6,421 nt of DNA from Treponema sp. (GTDB lineage: Bacteria > Spirochaetota > Spirochaetia > Treponematales > Breznakiellaceae), in assembly GCA_031270205.1 (NCBI GenBank), contig JAISYA010000142.1, positions 1 through 6,421 of the forward strand, written 5' to 3'. The notes beneath the pieces were generated by a model. The model searched no databases. It saw only the letters and a list, made by a program, of their open reading frames with translations, and was not told the origin of the DNA. This document shows, one piece after another, positions 1 through 4,972 of this stretch. How positions within the stretch are numbered: position 1 is the first letter of the stretch; every line of letters starts with the position of its first letter. A program made the position numbers and the translations under genes.

Positions 1-25
1 CCTTCTCCACCTGTTTTTCACGCAT
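1..25 (-). other. 5' end of a leftward transcript (leader, or start of a leaderless gene)
   Basis: This is the first 25 nt expected downstream of the consensus promoter at 60-32. There are two readings. First, the ATG at 25-23 is exactly 6 nt after TATAAT, so the mRNA could begin with its start codon and encode MREKQVEK before leaving the window. Second, the stretch is a short untranslated leader: its last bases (AGGTGGAGAAGG) contain a Shine-Dalgarno-like GGAG/AAGG and the true start codon lies just outside. The second reading is the more conventional. The minus frame is open back to a stop at 94-92, so an ATG at 55 is also possible, but it would lie upstream of the -10 and has no ribosome binding site. 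Confidence 0.35.
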
Positions 26-31
26 AGCAGC

Positions 32-60
32 ATTATATGCCGCTCTGCCCTCCATGTCAA
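32..60 (-). promoter_or_regulatory. consensus sigma-70 promoter firing leftward out of the window
   Basis: Read on the minus strand, TTGACA (60-55) is followed by a 17-bp spacer and then TATAAT (37-32). Both hexamers match the sigma-70 consensus exactly and the spacing is ideal. The expected transcription start is about base 25, so the transcript leaves the window on the left. It is the strongest promoter seen here. The transcribed gene lies mostly or wholly beyond base 1 and cannot be named. Confidence 0.8.
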
Positions 61-87
61 CGCGCCGCGTGTGTTGATTCGCAAGTC

Positions 88-175
88 TGGTTTAATACCC
101 TACGGCAAGCTGCGCTTGCCAGGCTTGCCGCGGCTCAAATGCCGCAACGCTTACAAATGATTTGGTATTAAACCA
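88..175. repeat. 88-bp inverted-repeat element with two internal hairpins
   Basis: A perfect 12-bp inverted repeat, TGGTTTAATACC (88-99) and GGTATTAAACCA (164-175), bounds the element. Inside are two smaller dyads: a 7-bp stem GGCAAGC/GCTTGCC (104-110 with 114-120, loop TGC) and a 5-bp stem GCGGC/GCCGC (130-134 with 141-145, loop of 6). As single-stranded nucleic acid it would fold as a three-way junction. It looks like a dispersed palindromic element or small MITE, but no target-site duplication is visible. Whether it recurs in the genome cannot be judged from here. Confidence 0.6.
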
Positions 176-216
176 AAGAACCCGCTTGCGCGGGGGAGGG
201 TATAAAAAACTTCCTA

Positions 217-286
217 TCGAACGAGCCTCCGATCAAACTAACGCAACGACTATAGCGCGGGGCTTGCCCCGCGGAGGCTCATTCGA
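217..286. repeat. inverted-repeat element with GC-rich central hairpin
   Basis: The outer arms TCGAACGAGCCTCC (217-230) and GGAGGCTCATTCGA (273-286) pair at 13 of 14 positions, the exception being 222/281. Between them is a strong GC hairpin, CGCGGGGC (256-263) with GCCCCGCG (266-273). Part of the right side (266-284) is duplicated exactly at 371-389, which suggests a mobile or duplicated palindromic element. There is no coding signal across it: the weak TTG-initiated frame at 162-344 has no ribosome binding site and resembles no family I know. Confidence 0.55.
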
Positions 287-370
287 GTTTGCGGTTAGGT
301 TTTATTCAAAACATTACCGTTTTCAGGGAATTTCATCTGTTTAAAAGCAAACGCCGATACCCTGCCGCTC

Positions 371-389
371 GCCCCGCGGAGGCTCATTC
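371..389 (+). repeat. 19-bp direct copy of the 266-284 repeat arm
   Basis: GCCCCGCGGAGGCTCATTC occurs exactly at 266-284 and again at 371-389. The second copy lacks the left hairpin arm and runs straight into the tandem array starting at 393, so it looks like a truncated element. The rest of 287-370 is comparatively AT-rich and holds nothing I recognise. Confidence 0.7.
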
Positions 390-392
390 CCC

Positions 393-518
393 GCCGGGGA
401 ATATTCCCGAATGGCCCGGAACCATTTCCGGGCCGCTCGGAAGTATTTCCGGGCCGCTCGGAAGTATTTCCGAATCGCCCGGAAACATTTCCGAATCGCC
501 CGGAAACATTTCAGAATG
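393..518. repeat. tandem array of six imperfect 21-bp palindromic units
   Basis: Six contiguous 21-bp units begin at 393, 414, 435, 456, 477 and 498, with a core like GCCCGGAAACATTTCCGAAT. Each unit contains a dyad of the form CGGAA-4 nt-TTCCG. The dyad is strongest at 413-434, where 9 bp pair perfectly around a CCAT loop, and the first unit holds the palindrome GGGAATATTCCC (397-408). Because the period is a multiple of three, both strands read as 7-residue repeats, but no ribosome binding site or gene context supports translation. The array ends 98 bp before the transketolase start, so it lies at or just above that gene's promoter region. Confidence 0.85.
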
Positions 519-537
519 ATAAGCGTTCACGGCCTCA

Positions 538-566
538 TTGCATAAAATCAGGAAACATGTTAAAAA
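538..566 (+). promoter_or_regulatory. possible promoter for transketolase
   Basis: TTGCAT (538-543), a 17-bp spacer and TAAAAA (561-566) are the best sigma-70-like pair in the 97 bp between the repeat array and the gene. The match is modest (3/6 and 4/6). Placement rests mostly on position, so this is a suggestion only. Confidence 0.25.
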
Positions 567-603
567 CAAAGCGTATCAGTGAAAATGTATGAACGCTGCA
601 AAA

Positions 604-610
604 GGGGAGG
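604..610 (+). promoter_or_regulatory. strong ribosome binding site of transketolase
   Basis: GGGGAGG ends 6 nt before the ATG at 617 and matches the anti-Shine-Dalgarno core well. It fixes the start codon. It also contrasts with the ABC and TrpR-like genes in this window, which have no such site. Confidence 0.85.
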
Positions 611-616
611 AATTCC

Positions 617-2611
617 ATGCAAAACACAGAACAGCTCGCCGTTAACTCAATTCGTATACTGGCCGCCGACACGGTACAGAAGGCCAATTCGGGGCATCCC
701 GGTTTTCCCCTGGGTGCGGCGCCTATTATCTACACGCTTTTCGCCGAACATCTTCGGCACAACCCGCAAAACCCCGGGTGGCGGAACCGCGATCGTTTCG
801 TACTTTCGGCCGGCCACGGTTCGGCTATGCTCTACGCGGTGCTGCATCTCTTTGGGTATCCGGGGCTTACTATCGAAGAATTACAGAATTTCCGCCAGTT
901 CAATTCCCGTACTCCGGGGCATCCGGAGTACGGTCATACAAAAGGTGTCGAAGCGACAACAGGCCCGCTCGGGGCGGGGCTTGGCATGGCCGTCGGGATG
1001 GCTATGGCGGAGGCCCATCTTGCGGCCCGGTTCAACCGCGACGGGTTTCCCCTGCTTGACCACTTCACCTATGCCCTCTGCGGAGACGGCTGCCTCATGG
1101 AGGGTATATCTTCCGAAGCGCTTTCGCTCGCGGGTACTCTGGGACTCGGGAAGCTCATTGTGCTGTACGACTCGAACTCGATCACCATAGAGGGCAGCAC
1201 GGCGCTTGCCTTTACCGAGGATGCCGGAAAGCGTATGGAGGCTTTCGGTTTCCAGGTACTGAACGTGGCGGACGGCAATGATCTTGCCGCCGTAGGCAAA
1301 GCGATTGCCGAGGCCAGGGCGGAGCGGAACAGACCTTCTTTCATAAAGATAACGACAAAAATCGGCTACGGCGTACCCGCGAAAGAAGGCAAAGCCTCGG
1401 CGCACGGCGAGCCCCTTGGCGTGGAGAACGTCGCGGCGTTGCGCAATTCGCTGGGCTGGCCCCTTGCGGAAGCCTTCGAAATACCCGCCGTGGTGCGCGC
1501 CCATTACGCGGAATTGTCCAAAAAGGGCGGGGCCGCGGAGAAAGAGTGGGAAGATCTGTTCGCCCGTTACCGGAAGGAATATCCGGAGCCGGCCGCGGTA
1601 TTTGAAAAGGACACCGCTGGTTTCGCGGTTCCGGAGACGGTGTTCGGCGATGATTACTGGACATCCCTGAATAAGGCGGACGCTACACGCAACATTTCAG
1701 GCCGCGTACTAAACGAACTGAAGGATAAAATTCCCTCGCTGATGGGCGGATCGGCGGATCTGGCGCCGTCAAACAAGACCGCGCTTGGCGGTATACCGGA
1801 TTTCTCCAAAGCCGATTACGCAGGCAGAAATATTCATTTTGGGGTGCGCGAATTTGCCATGACCGCGATAGGTAACGGCCTGTTGCTGCACGGCGGTGTT
1901 CGTCCCTATGTGGCGACATTCATGGTGTTTGTGGATTATATGAAACCTATGCTGCGCCTTTCCGCGCTGATGGGATTGCCGCTTATTTCGGTTTTGACCC
2001 ATGACAGCATCGGCGTCGGCGAAGACGGGCCGACGCACCAGCCCGTTGAGCAGTTGGCCATGCTGCGCGCTATGCCAAACTTCAGCGTGTTCCGTCCGGC
2101 GGATGAGACCGAAACCCGCGCGGCGTGGCAGGCCGCGCTTGGATCCGGGGACAGACCTGTGGCGATAGTACTTTCCCGCCAGAATCTGCCCCCGCTGGAA
2201 CATTCGTCCAGAAGCGCGTTGAAGGGCGGGTATGTTTTGGAAAAAGAAACCGGCGCAAAGCCTGACCTGATACTGCTTGCAAGCGGTTCCGAGACTTCCC
2301 TGGTTGTGGAAGCGCGGAAGGAACTGGCAAAGGAAGGTATTGACGCGCGGGTAGTGAGCATGCCGTCATCGGATGTCTTTGATTTGCAGCCGCAATCATA
2401 CCGGGACGAGGTGCTGCCGCCGGATGTCAGGAAGCGCGTTGCCGTGGAAGCCGCTTGCGCCGCGCCCTGGAGTAAATATGTGGGACTGGACGGCGCATGT
2501 GTAGCGATAGACCGTTTTGGGGCTTCCGCGCCCGCGGATAAACTGTTCGAGGTATTTGGCTTTACCGTCGGGAATGTGGCGGACACGGCGCGCCGCCTGA
2601 TGAAACAATAG
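617..2611 (+). CDS. tkt: transketolase
   Basis: Complete 664-residue cytoplasmic transketolase (E. coli TktA is 663). It transfers two-carbon ketol units between pentose, erythrose, heptulose and hexose phosphates in the non-oxidative pentose phosphate pathway, using thiamine diphosphate and a divalent metal. The N-terminal cofactor domain shows GHP with His27, GHGS with His67, the family phrase FNSRTPGHPEYGHTKGVE (about 95-112), and the ThDP/metal motif GDGCLMEG (156-163) with Asn187. His263 sits in SAHGEPLG. The middle domain has Arg358, GGSADLAPSN (377-386), the catalytic Glu412 in REFAM, and the signature GEDGPTHQPVEQL with Asp470 and His474. Arg521 in LSRQNLP contacts substrate phosphate in this family. 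Residues from about 540 form the C-terminal domain. All expected catalytic residues are present, so it should be active. It stands alone on the plus strand, converging with the trpR-like gene. Confidence 0.98.
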   Translation: MQNTEQLAVNSIRILAADTVQKANSGHPGFPLGAAPIIYTLFAEHLRHNPQNPGWRNRDRFVLSAGHGSAMLYAVLHLFGYPGLTIEELQNFRQFNSRTPGHPEYGHTKGVEATTGPLGAGLGMAVGMAMAEAHLAARFNRDGFPLLDHFTYALCGDGCLMEGISSEALSLAGTLGLGKLIVLYDSNSITIEGSTALAFTEDAGKRMEAFGFQVLNVADGNDLAAVGKAIAEARAERNRPSFIKITTKIGYGVPAKEGKASAHGEPLGVENVAALRNSLGWPLAEAFEIPAVVRAHYAELSKKGGAAEKEWEDLFARYRKEYPEPAAVFEKDTAGFAVPETVFGDDYWTSLNKADATRNISGRVLNELKDKIPSLMGGSADLAPSNKTALGGIPDFSKADYAGRNIHFGVREFAMTAIGNGLLLHGGVRPYVATFMVFVDYMKPMLRLSALMGLPLISVLTHDSIGVGEDGPTHQPVEQLAMLRAMPNFSVFRPADETETRAAWQAALGSGDRPVAIVLSRQNLPPLEHSSRSALKGGYVLEKETGAKPDLILLASGSETSLVVEARKELAKEGIDARVVSMPSSDVFDLQPQSYRDEVLPPDVRKRVAVEAACAAPWSKYVGLDGACVAIDRFGASAPADKLFEVFGFTVGNVADTARRLMKQ

Positions 2612-2628
2612 CGGCGTAAACAGCAGGG

Positions 2629-2661
2629 CCGCGGCGGCAAGTACGGCAATGTCCGCCGCGG
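2629..2661. terminator. GC-rich hairpin between convergent genes, possible bidirectional terminator
   Basis: CCGCGGCGG (2629-2637) and CCGCCGCGG (2653-2661) pair perfectly over 9 bp around a 15-nt loop, 18 bp after the transketolase stop and 64 bp beyond the end of the opposing trpR-like gene. There is no U-tract directly after it on either strand (a TTTTT occurs only at 2691-2695), so it is not a textbook intrinsic terminator. Position between two convergent genes is the main argument. Confidence 0.4.
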
Positions 2662-2724
2662 AAAAGGGCCGCGCCGAATACCAGGTCCGCTTTTTATGTT
2701 TACCGAATCCCCGCAGTCATGCAA

Positions 2725-3021
2725 TTACCTGTTTGCGTTGAGGGCGAGGATTCGCACAAAAGCGGAGTTCGGTTTTTTAAGTTCCCGTGAACCGCGGGTA
2801 ATTTTGCAGAGTGAAAGCCCCAGGTTTTTGGCGATTTCCCGCTGGGGGATTTTTTCATTCAGCGCCTTGACCAGCGCCCAGCGGGCCGCTATGTCGGCGG
2901 TTTCCGCGGGGGTAAGGAGGCAGCGCAGAAAGTCCTCAATCAGGGCGCTGTCCTTTGTCATGGAAAGGGCCCCGGCCAGTTCGGTAAAATTTTCGTTTAC
3001 CCTGGGATCGTCGATTTTCAT
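2725..3021 (-). CDS. TrpR/YerC-YecD family transcriptional regulator
   Basis: A 98-residue all-helical DNA-binding protein of the Trp-repressor superfamily; 107 residues if started at the ATG at 3048. I chose 3021 because MKIDDPRVNENF resembles the usual N-terminus of the family as I recall it, but 3048 is possible: that ATG overlaps the ABC stop as ATGTTAA, which would allow translational coupling. Neither start has a Shine-Dalgarno. Numbering from 3048, the core reads LLTPAE (44-49), AARWALVKAL (54-63), the helix-turn-helix QREIAKNLGLSLCKITRG (69-86), then SRELKK. Compared with E. coli TrpR, the ligand-contact Thr44, Arg54 and Arg84 have counterparts (Thr46, Arg56, Arg85), whereas Ser88 is replaced by Glu89. 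A tryptophan-like corepressor is therefore plausible but unproven. No trp genes are in the window, and targets are unknown. Confidence 0.88.
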   Translation of the reverse strand: MKIDDPRVNENFTELAGALSMTKDSALIEDFLRCLLTPAETADIAARWALVKALNEKIPQREIAKNLGLSLCKITRGSRELKKPNSAFVRILALNANR

Positions 3022-3027
3022 GAAGAT

Positions 3028-3033
3028 AGTATA
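3028..3033 (-). promoter_or_regulatory. -10-like TATACT 6 nt before the trpR-like ATG
   Basis: TATACT (3033-3028, minus strand) is separated by exactly 6 nt from the ATG at 3021, the spacing that would put the transcription start at the A of the ATG. No convincing -35 is present (best CTGTTT at 18 bp), and no Shine-Dalgarno lies before the ATG. The hexamer is inside the 3' junction with the ABC gene, so co-transcription is an equally good explanation. Confidence 0.3.
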
Positions 3034-3041
3034 CCACGCGT

Positions 3042-4028
3042 TTAACATTCAAAACAGCGAATAGTATGCCCCGCGTCTGTTTCCCGCAGGGGGGGCTTTT
3101 CCGCGAAACAGCGCCCGCGGGAGCGGGGACAGCGTTCGGCAAAGGCGCAGCGGTTTTCAGCGGGAAGGGGAGGCGCGGGGGAGGCCGCCGCCGGGGCGGG
3201 GGGAACACCGGAAGCGCGGGGCGGGGGGCTTCCCGTAACAGATGAAAAAAGCAGTTGGGTGTAGGGGTGCAGGCCGCCCCGGTACAGCCCTCTGGCGGAC
3301 GCTTCTTCCATCAGTTCGCCGCGGTACATGACGCCAATGCGGTCGCAGAAATAGCAGGCTACTTTCAGGTCGTGCGCGATGAACAGAAAGGAGATGTCCC
3401 GCTTTTGGCGGATGTCCAGGAGGAGGTTGAGGATTTGGCCCTGAATTGAAACATCCAGGGCCGAGACCACCTCGTCACAAATGAGGAGTTCGGGGCGCAT
3501 CAGGATGCCGCGGGCGATGGAGATTCGCTGGCGCTGGCCGCCTGAGAATTCCGAAGGGCGCAGGTCCAGGTCGGCGGCGGAAAGGCCCACTTCCTCAAGG
3601 ACGGACGCCGCTTCCCGCCGGAGCTGTTTTTCGCCGGCTTTCCGGTACGGCGCGGACCAGCGCGGGCCTGAGACGAGTACTTCGTATACGCTCATCCGGG
3701 GGTTGAGCGAGCGGGCCGGGTCCTGGAACACATACTTTACTTTTTCGCGGTAGCGCCGCAGTTCGGCGTTTCGCAGGGCGGCCACTTCCGCCGGGCCTGA
3801 TTCGCTGTGGTACCGGATGCTTCCGCCGTCGGCTTCGTAGAGCCGCACGAGGAGCCGCGCCGTGGTGGTTTTGCCGCAGCCGGATTCGCCCACCAGCCCG
3901 TAGGCTTCGTTGGCGCCGATTGAAAAGGAGACGTCGTTTACCGCGTTGACAAAACGGCCGAAGCGGGCAAAAAAGCCCGCTTCCAGGTTGAAGCGTTTTC
4001 GCAGATGGGAAACCGTCAGAAGCGGCAT
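3042..4028 (-). CDS. oligopeptide/dipeptide-type ABC transporter ATP-binding protein (OppF/DppF-like)
   Basis: A 328-residue ATPase subunit of the peptide/nickel importer class; it would energise uptake by an inner-membrane permease pair. Visible motifs are Walker A GESGCGKTT (47-55), Q-loop VFQDPARSLNP (100-110), signature FSGGQRQR (161-168), Walker B LLICDE (181-186), D-loop SALD (189-192) and switch His219 in IAHD. All are intact. The oligo_HPY-type C-terminus begins with GGLHPYTQLLFSSV (251-264) and carries Cys294, Cys300, Cys307 and Cys325, a pattern like the C-terminal Fe-S or metal site reported in some peptide-transporter ATPases (assignment inferred). An Ala/Pro-rich linker (about 267-290) is unusual. 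No permease, substrate-binding protein or partner OppD-like ATPase lies in the window, so the substrate is unknown. The start at 4028 has no Shine-Dalgarno. The stop overlaps an alternative start of the trpR-like gene. Confidence 0.93.
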   Translation of the reverse strand: MPLLTVSHLRKRFNLEAGFFARFGRFVNAVNDVSFSIGANEAYGLVGESGCGKTTTARLLVRLYEADGGSIRYHSESGPAEVAALRNAELRRYREKVKYVFQDPARSLNPRMSVYEVLVSGPRWSAPYRKAGEKQLRREAASVLEEVGLSAADLDLRPSEFSGGQRQRISIARGILMRPELLICDEVVSALDVSIQGQILNLLLDIRQKRDISFLFIAHDLKVACYFCDRIGVMYRGELMEEASARGLYRGGLHPYTQLLFSSVTGSPPPRASGVPPAPAAASPAPPLPAENRCAFAERCPRSRGRCFAEKPPLRETDAGHTIRCFEC

Positions 4029-4034
4029 GGGTTC

Positions 4035-4040
4035 AGTATA
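4035..4040 (-). promoter_or_regulatory. -10-like TATACT 6 nt before the ABC ATPase ATG
   Basis: TATACT (4040-4035, minus strand) ends exactly 6 nt before the ATG at 4028. A TAGCCT (4063-4058) at 17-bp spacing matches the -35 consensus at 3 of 6. There is no Shine-Dalgarno between -10 and ATG. If functional, this promoter would make a leaderless mRNA. It sits 66 bp or less downstream of xpt, so read-through from xpt is also possible. Confidence 0.4.
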
Positions 4041-4060
4041 GCGGCGGCGGGGCGGGGAGG

Positions 4061-4097
4061 CTAGCAGCCGGCTGCAAGAAGCGCAGCAAACTGCTAG
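4061..4097 (-). terminator. two-tier hairpin over the xpt stop codon, possible terminator or mRNA-end structure
   Basis: On the minus strand CTAGCAG (4097-4091) pairs with CTGCTAG (4067-4061). After a TTT/CGG internal loop, GCTGC (4087-4083) pairs with GCAGC (4075-4071) around a 7-nt loop. The xpt stop codon (4096-4094) is inside the outer stem. A competing perfect 12-bp palindrome GCAGCCGGCTGC lies at 4064-4075. The sequence that follows is C-rich with no U-tract, so it may stabilise the 3' end or attenuate rather than terminate cleanly. Confidence 0.4.
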
Positions 4098-4669
4098 TCC
4101 CGAAAGCGTATGCCTTCTTCCCGGCTCATGCTTTCGATGATTGCCAGCGACTCAAGGCGGACGTTTTGTTCCCGCAGCCGCTTGCCGCCGCTCTGGAAGC
4201 CCTTTTCAATGACCACCCCGGCTCCCGCAAGCCGGGCGCCGGCGATGCGGGTAAGGGCCACCAGGCCCTCTATGGCGCAGCCGTTGGCAAGGAAGTCGTC
4301 GATGAGCAGCACCGAATCGCCCTCGTTCAAAAAGGCCCTCGGCACGGTGATGGTGTAATCAATACCGTGGGTGTAGCTGCTCACCTGGGTGCTGTACAGG
4401 TTGTCGTCCAGATTTTTCGCCCTGAATTTCCGGGCGAACACCACCGGGGCGTTGAAGTACTGGGCGGTAATACAGGCGACGCCGATGCCGGAAGCCTCAA
4501 TCGTAAGGATTCTGCTGACGGGAGCGCCCGAAAAACGGCGGGCGAATTCTTTGCCGATTTCATTGTAGAGACCAATATCAACCTGCTGGTTGAGGAAGCT
4601 GCTCACGTTGAGAATATCGCCGGGCATTACCTTGCCCTCGGTTTTGATTTTATCTTTAAGTATTTGCAT
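4094..4669 (-). CDS. xpt: xanthine phosphoribosyltransferase
   Basis: A 191-residue type I phosphoribosyltransferase (B. subtilis Xpt is 194) converting xanthine and PRPP to XMP in cytoplasmic purine salvage. The start MQILKDKIKTEG is the family N-terminus; the frame stays open for 34 more codons to 4771, but that stretch is the palindromic leader and promoter. The weak ribosome binding site is GGGGA, only 3 nt from the ATG. Diagnostic features are SSFLNQQVDIGLYNEIG (23-39), where Leu20 and Asn27 sit where the base-recognition residues of the B. subtilis enzyme are placed (from memory), IEASGIG (57-63), VVFARKFRAKNL (76-87), and the PRPP loop VLLIDDFLANG (120-130) with Asp124-Asp125. VVIEKGFQ (152-159) and VRLESLA (170-176) complete the fold. 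Length and motifs are normal. It lies downstream of tRNA-Pro and 65 bp ahead of the ABC ATPase gene. No purine riboswitch is apparent; a 30-bp palindrome occupies the leader. Confidence 0.95.
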   Translation of the reverse strand: MQILKDKIKTEGKVMPGDILNVSSFLNQQVDIGLYNEIGKEFARRFSGAPVSRILTIEASGIGVACITAQYFNAPVVFARKFRAKNLDDNLYSTQVSSYTHGIDYTITVPRAFLNEGDSVLLIDDFLANGCAIEGLVALTRIAGARLAGAGVVIEKGFQSGGKRLREQNVRLESLAIIESMSREEGIRFRD

Positions 4670-4692
4670 GTGTCCCCGCGCGGAAGACGGCC

Positions 4693-4722
4693 GCTTTCCC
4701 AAAACCGCGGTTTTGGGAAAGC
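4693..4722. promoter_or_regulatory. perfect 30-bp palindrome in the xpt leader (operator or RNA hairpin)
   Basis: GCTTTCCCAAAACC plus a central GC and its exact complement make a 30-bp palindrome with no mismatch and no spacer. It lies 23 bp upstream of the xpt ATG and, if the TATAGT at 4738-4733 is the -10, covers roughly +5 to +34. As DNA this is an ideal site for a dimeric repressor; as RNA it would form a 13-bp hairpin with a 4-nt loop. No U-run follows on either strand, so it is not a standard terminator of the tRNA transcript. I do not recognise it as a PurR box. Confidence 0.7.
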
Positions 4723-4732
4723 CCCGCCGTTC

Positions 4733-4738
4733 ACTATA
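4733..4738 (-). promoter_or_regulatory. candidate -10 of xpt
   Basis: TATAGT (4738-4733, minus strand) matches the -10 consensus at 5 of 6 and lies between the tRNA and the palindrome. No -35 can be recognised at 16-18 bp, so activity may depend on an activator or may be absent, with xpt instead transcribed from the tRNA promoter. Confidence 0.35.
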
Positions 4739-4750
4739 CTGACAGACCGC

Positions 4751-4852
4751 GCGGATACGCTGATCGGGCAACCCGGATTTGAACCGGGGACCCCAAGTCC
4801 CCCAGACTTGTACGCTAAACCAACTGCGCTATTGCCCGCTTAGGGTATCCGC
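4751..4852 (-). repeat. 8-bp inverted repeat flanking the tRNA gene
   Basis: On the minus strand GCGGATAC (4852-4845) lies 6 nt before the tRNA 5' end and GTATCCGC (4758-4751) lies 5 nt after its 3' end. They are exact complements, so the precursor RNA could extend the acceptor stem outward across a small internal loop, as in many RNase-processed tRNA precursors. It could also be chance, since only 8 bp are involved. Confidence 0.5.
4764..4838 (-). tRNA. tRNA-Pro (anticodon GGG)
   Basis: A 75-nt cloverleaf without an intron. The acceptor CGGGCAA (4838-4832) pairs fully with TTGCCCG (4771-4765), with discriminator A at 4764. C1-G72 together with A73 is typical of bacterial proline tRNAs. D-stem GCGC pairs with GCGU (one G-U) and the D-loop is AGTTGGTTTA. 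Anticodon stem CAAGT/ACTTG holds the loop CTGGGGG, giving anticodon GGG followed by G37. The variable region is GGGTC, and T-stem CCCGG/CCGGG holds the loop TTCAAAT. It reads CCC and CCU codons. The 3' CCA is not encoded (TCA follows the discriminator) and must be added by nucleotidyltransferase. Confidence 0.97.
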
Positions 4853-4856
4853 ACTT

Positions 4857-4903
4857 TTTATACGCTGCCGGATAACCGTAGCATGATTGCCCGGATCTGT
4901 CAA
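4857..4903 (-). promoter_or_regulatory. promoter region of tRNA-Pro
   Basis: TTGACA (4903-4898) is a perfect -35. At 17 bp follows TACGGT (4880-4875), a weak -10 that is preceded by TGC, making it an extended -10. A second candidate -10, TATAAA (4862-4857), lies closer to the tRNA but lacks a good -35. The first arrangement would retain the flanking 8-mer of the leader; the second would start transcription near it. Confidence 0.6.
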
Positions 4904-4972
4904 GGGAACGCGCGCGCCCGCCGCGGCTTCCGGTCCATCACATTGGCATTGCGCCCCGCGCCGGGCGGGTTT

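Noticed and set aside
162..344. 60-codon frame starting with TTG in the left intergenic region
   Set aside because: No ribosome binding site, it runs through an inverted-repeat element, and it shows no recognisable protein character.
881..1504. 207-codon minus-strand open frame inside transketolase
   Set aside because: It is a shadow of the high-GC transketolase gene, with no ribosome binding site or family resemblance; the same applies to the other minus frames across 1341-2724.
4670..4732. Purine riboswitch before xpt
   Set aside because: The predicted leader is about 57 nt, shorter than the purine aptamer, and is dominated by one palindrome instead of the three-helix aptamer pattern.
4670..4771. 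34-residue N-terminal extension of xpt
   Set aside because: The extension would translate the candidate -10 and the 30-bp palindrome and overlap the tRNA 3' end; the family start is at 4669.
4166..4843. 225-codon plus-strand open frame
   Set aside because: It is the shadow of xpt and runs through the palindrome and the tRNA gene on the opposite strand.
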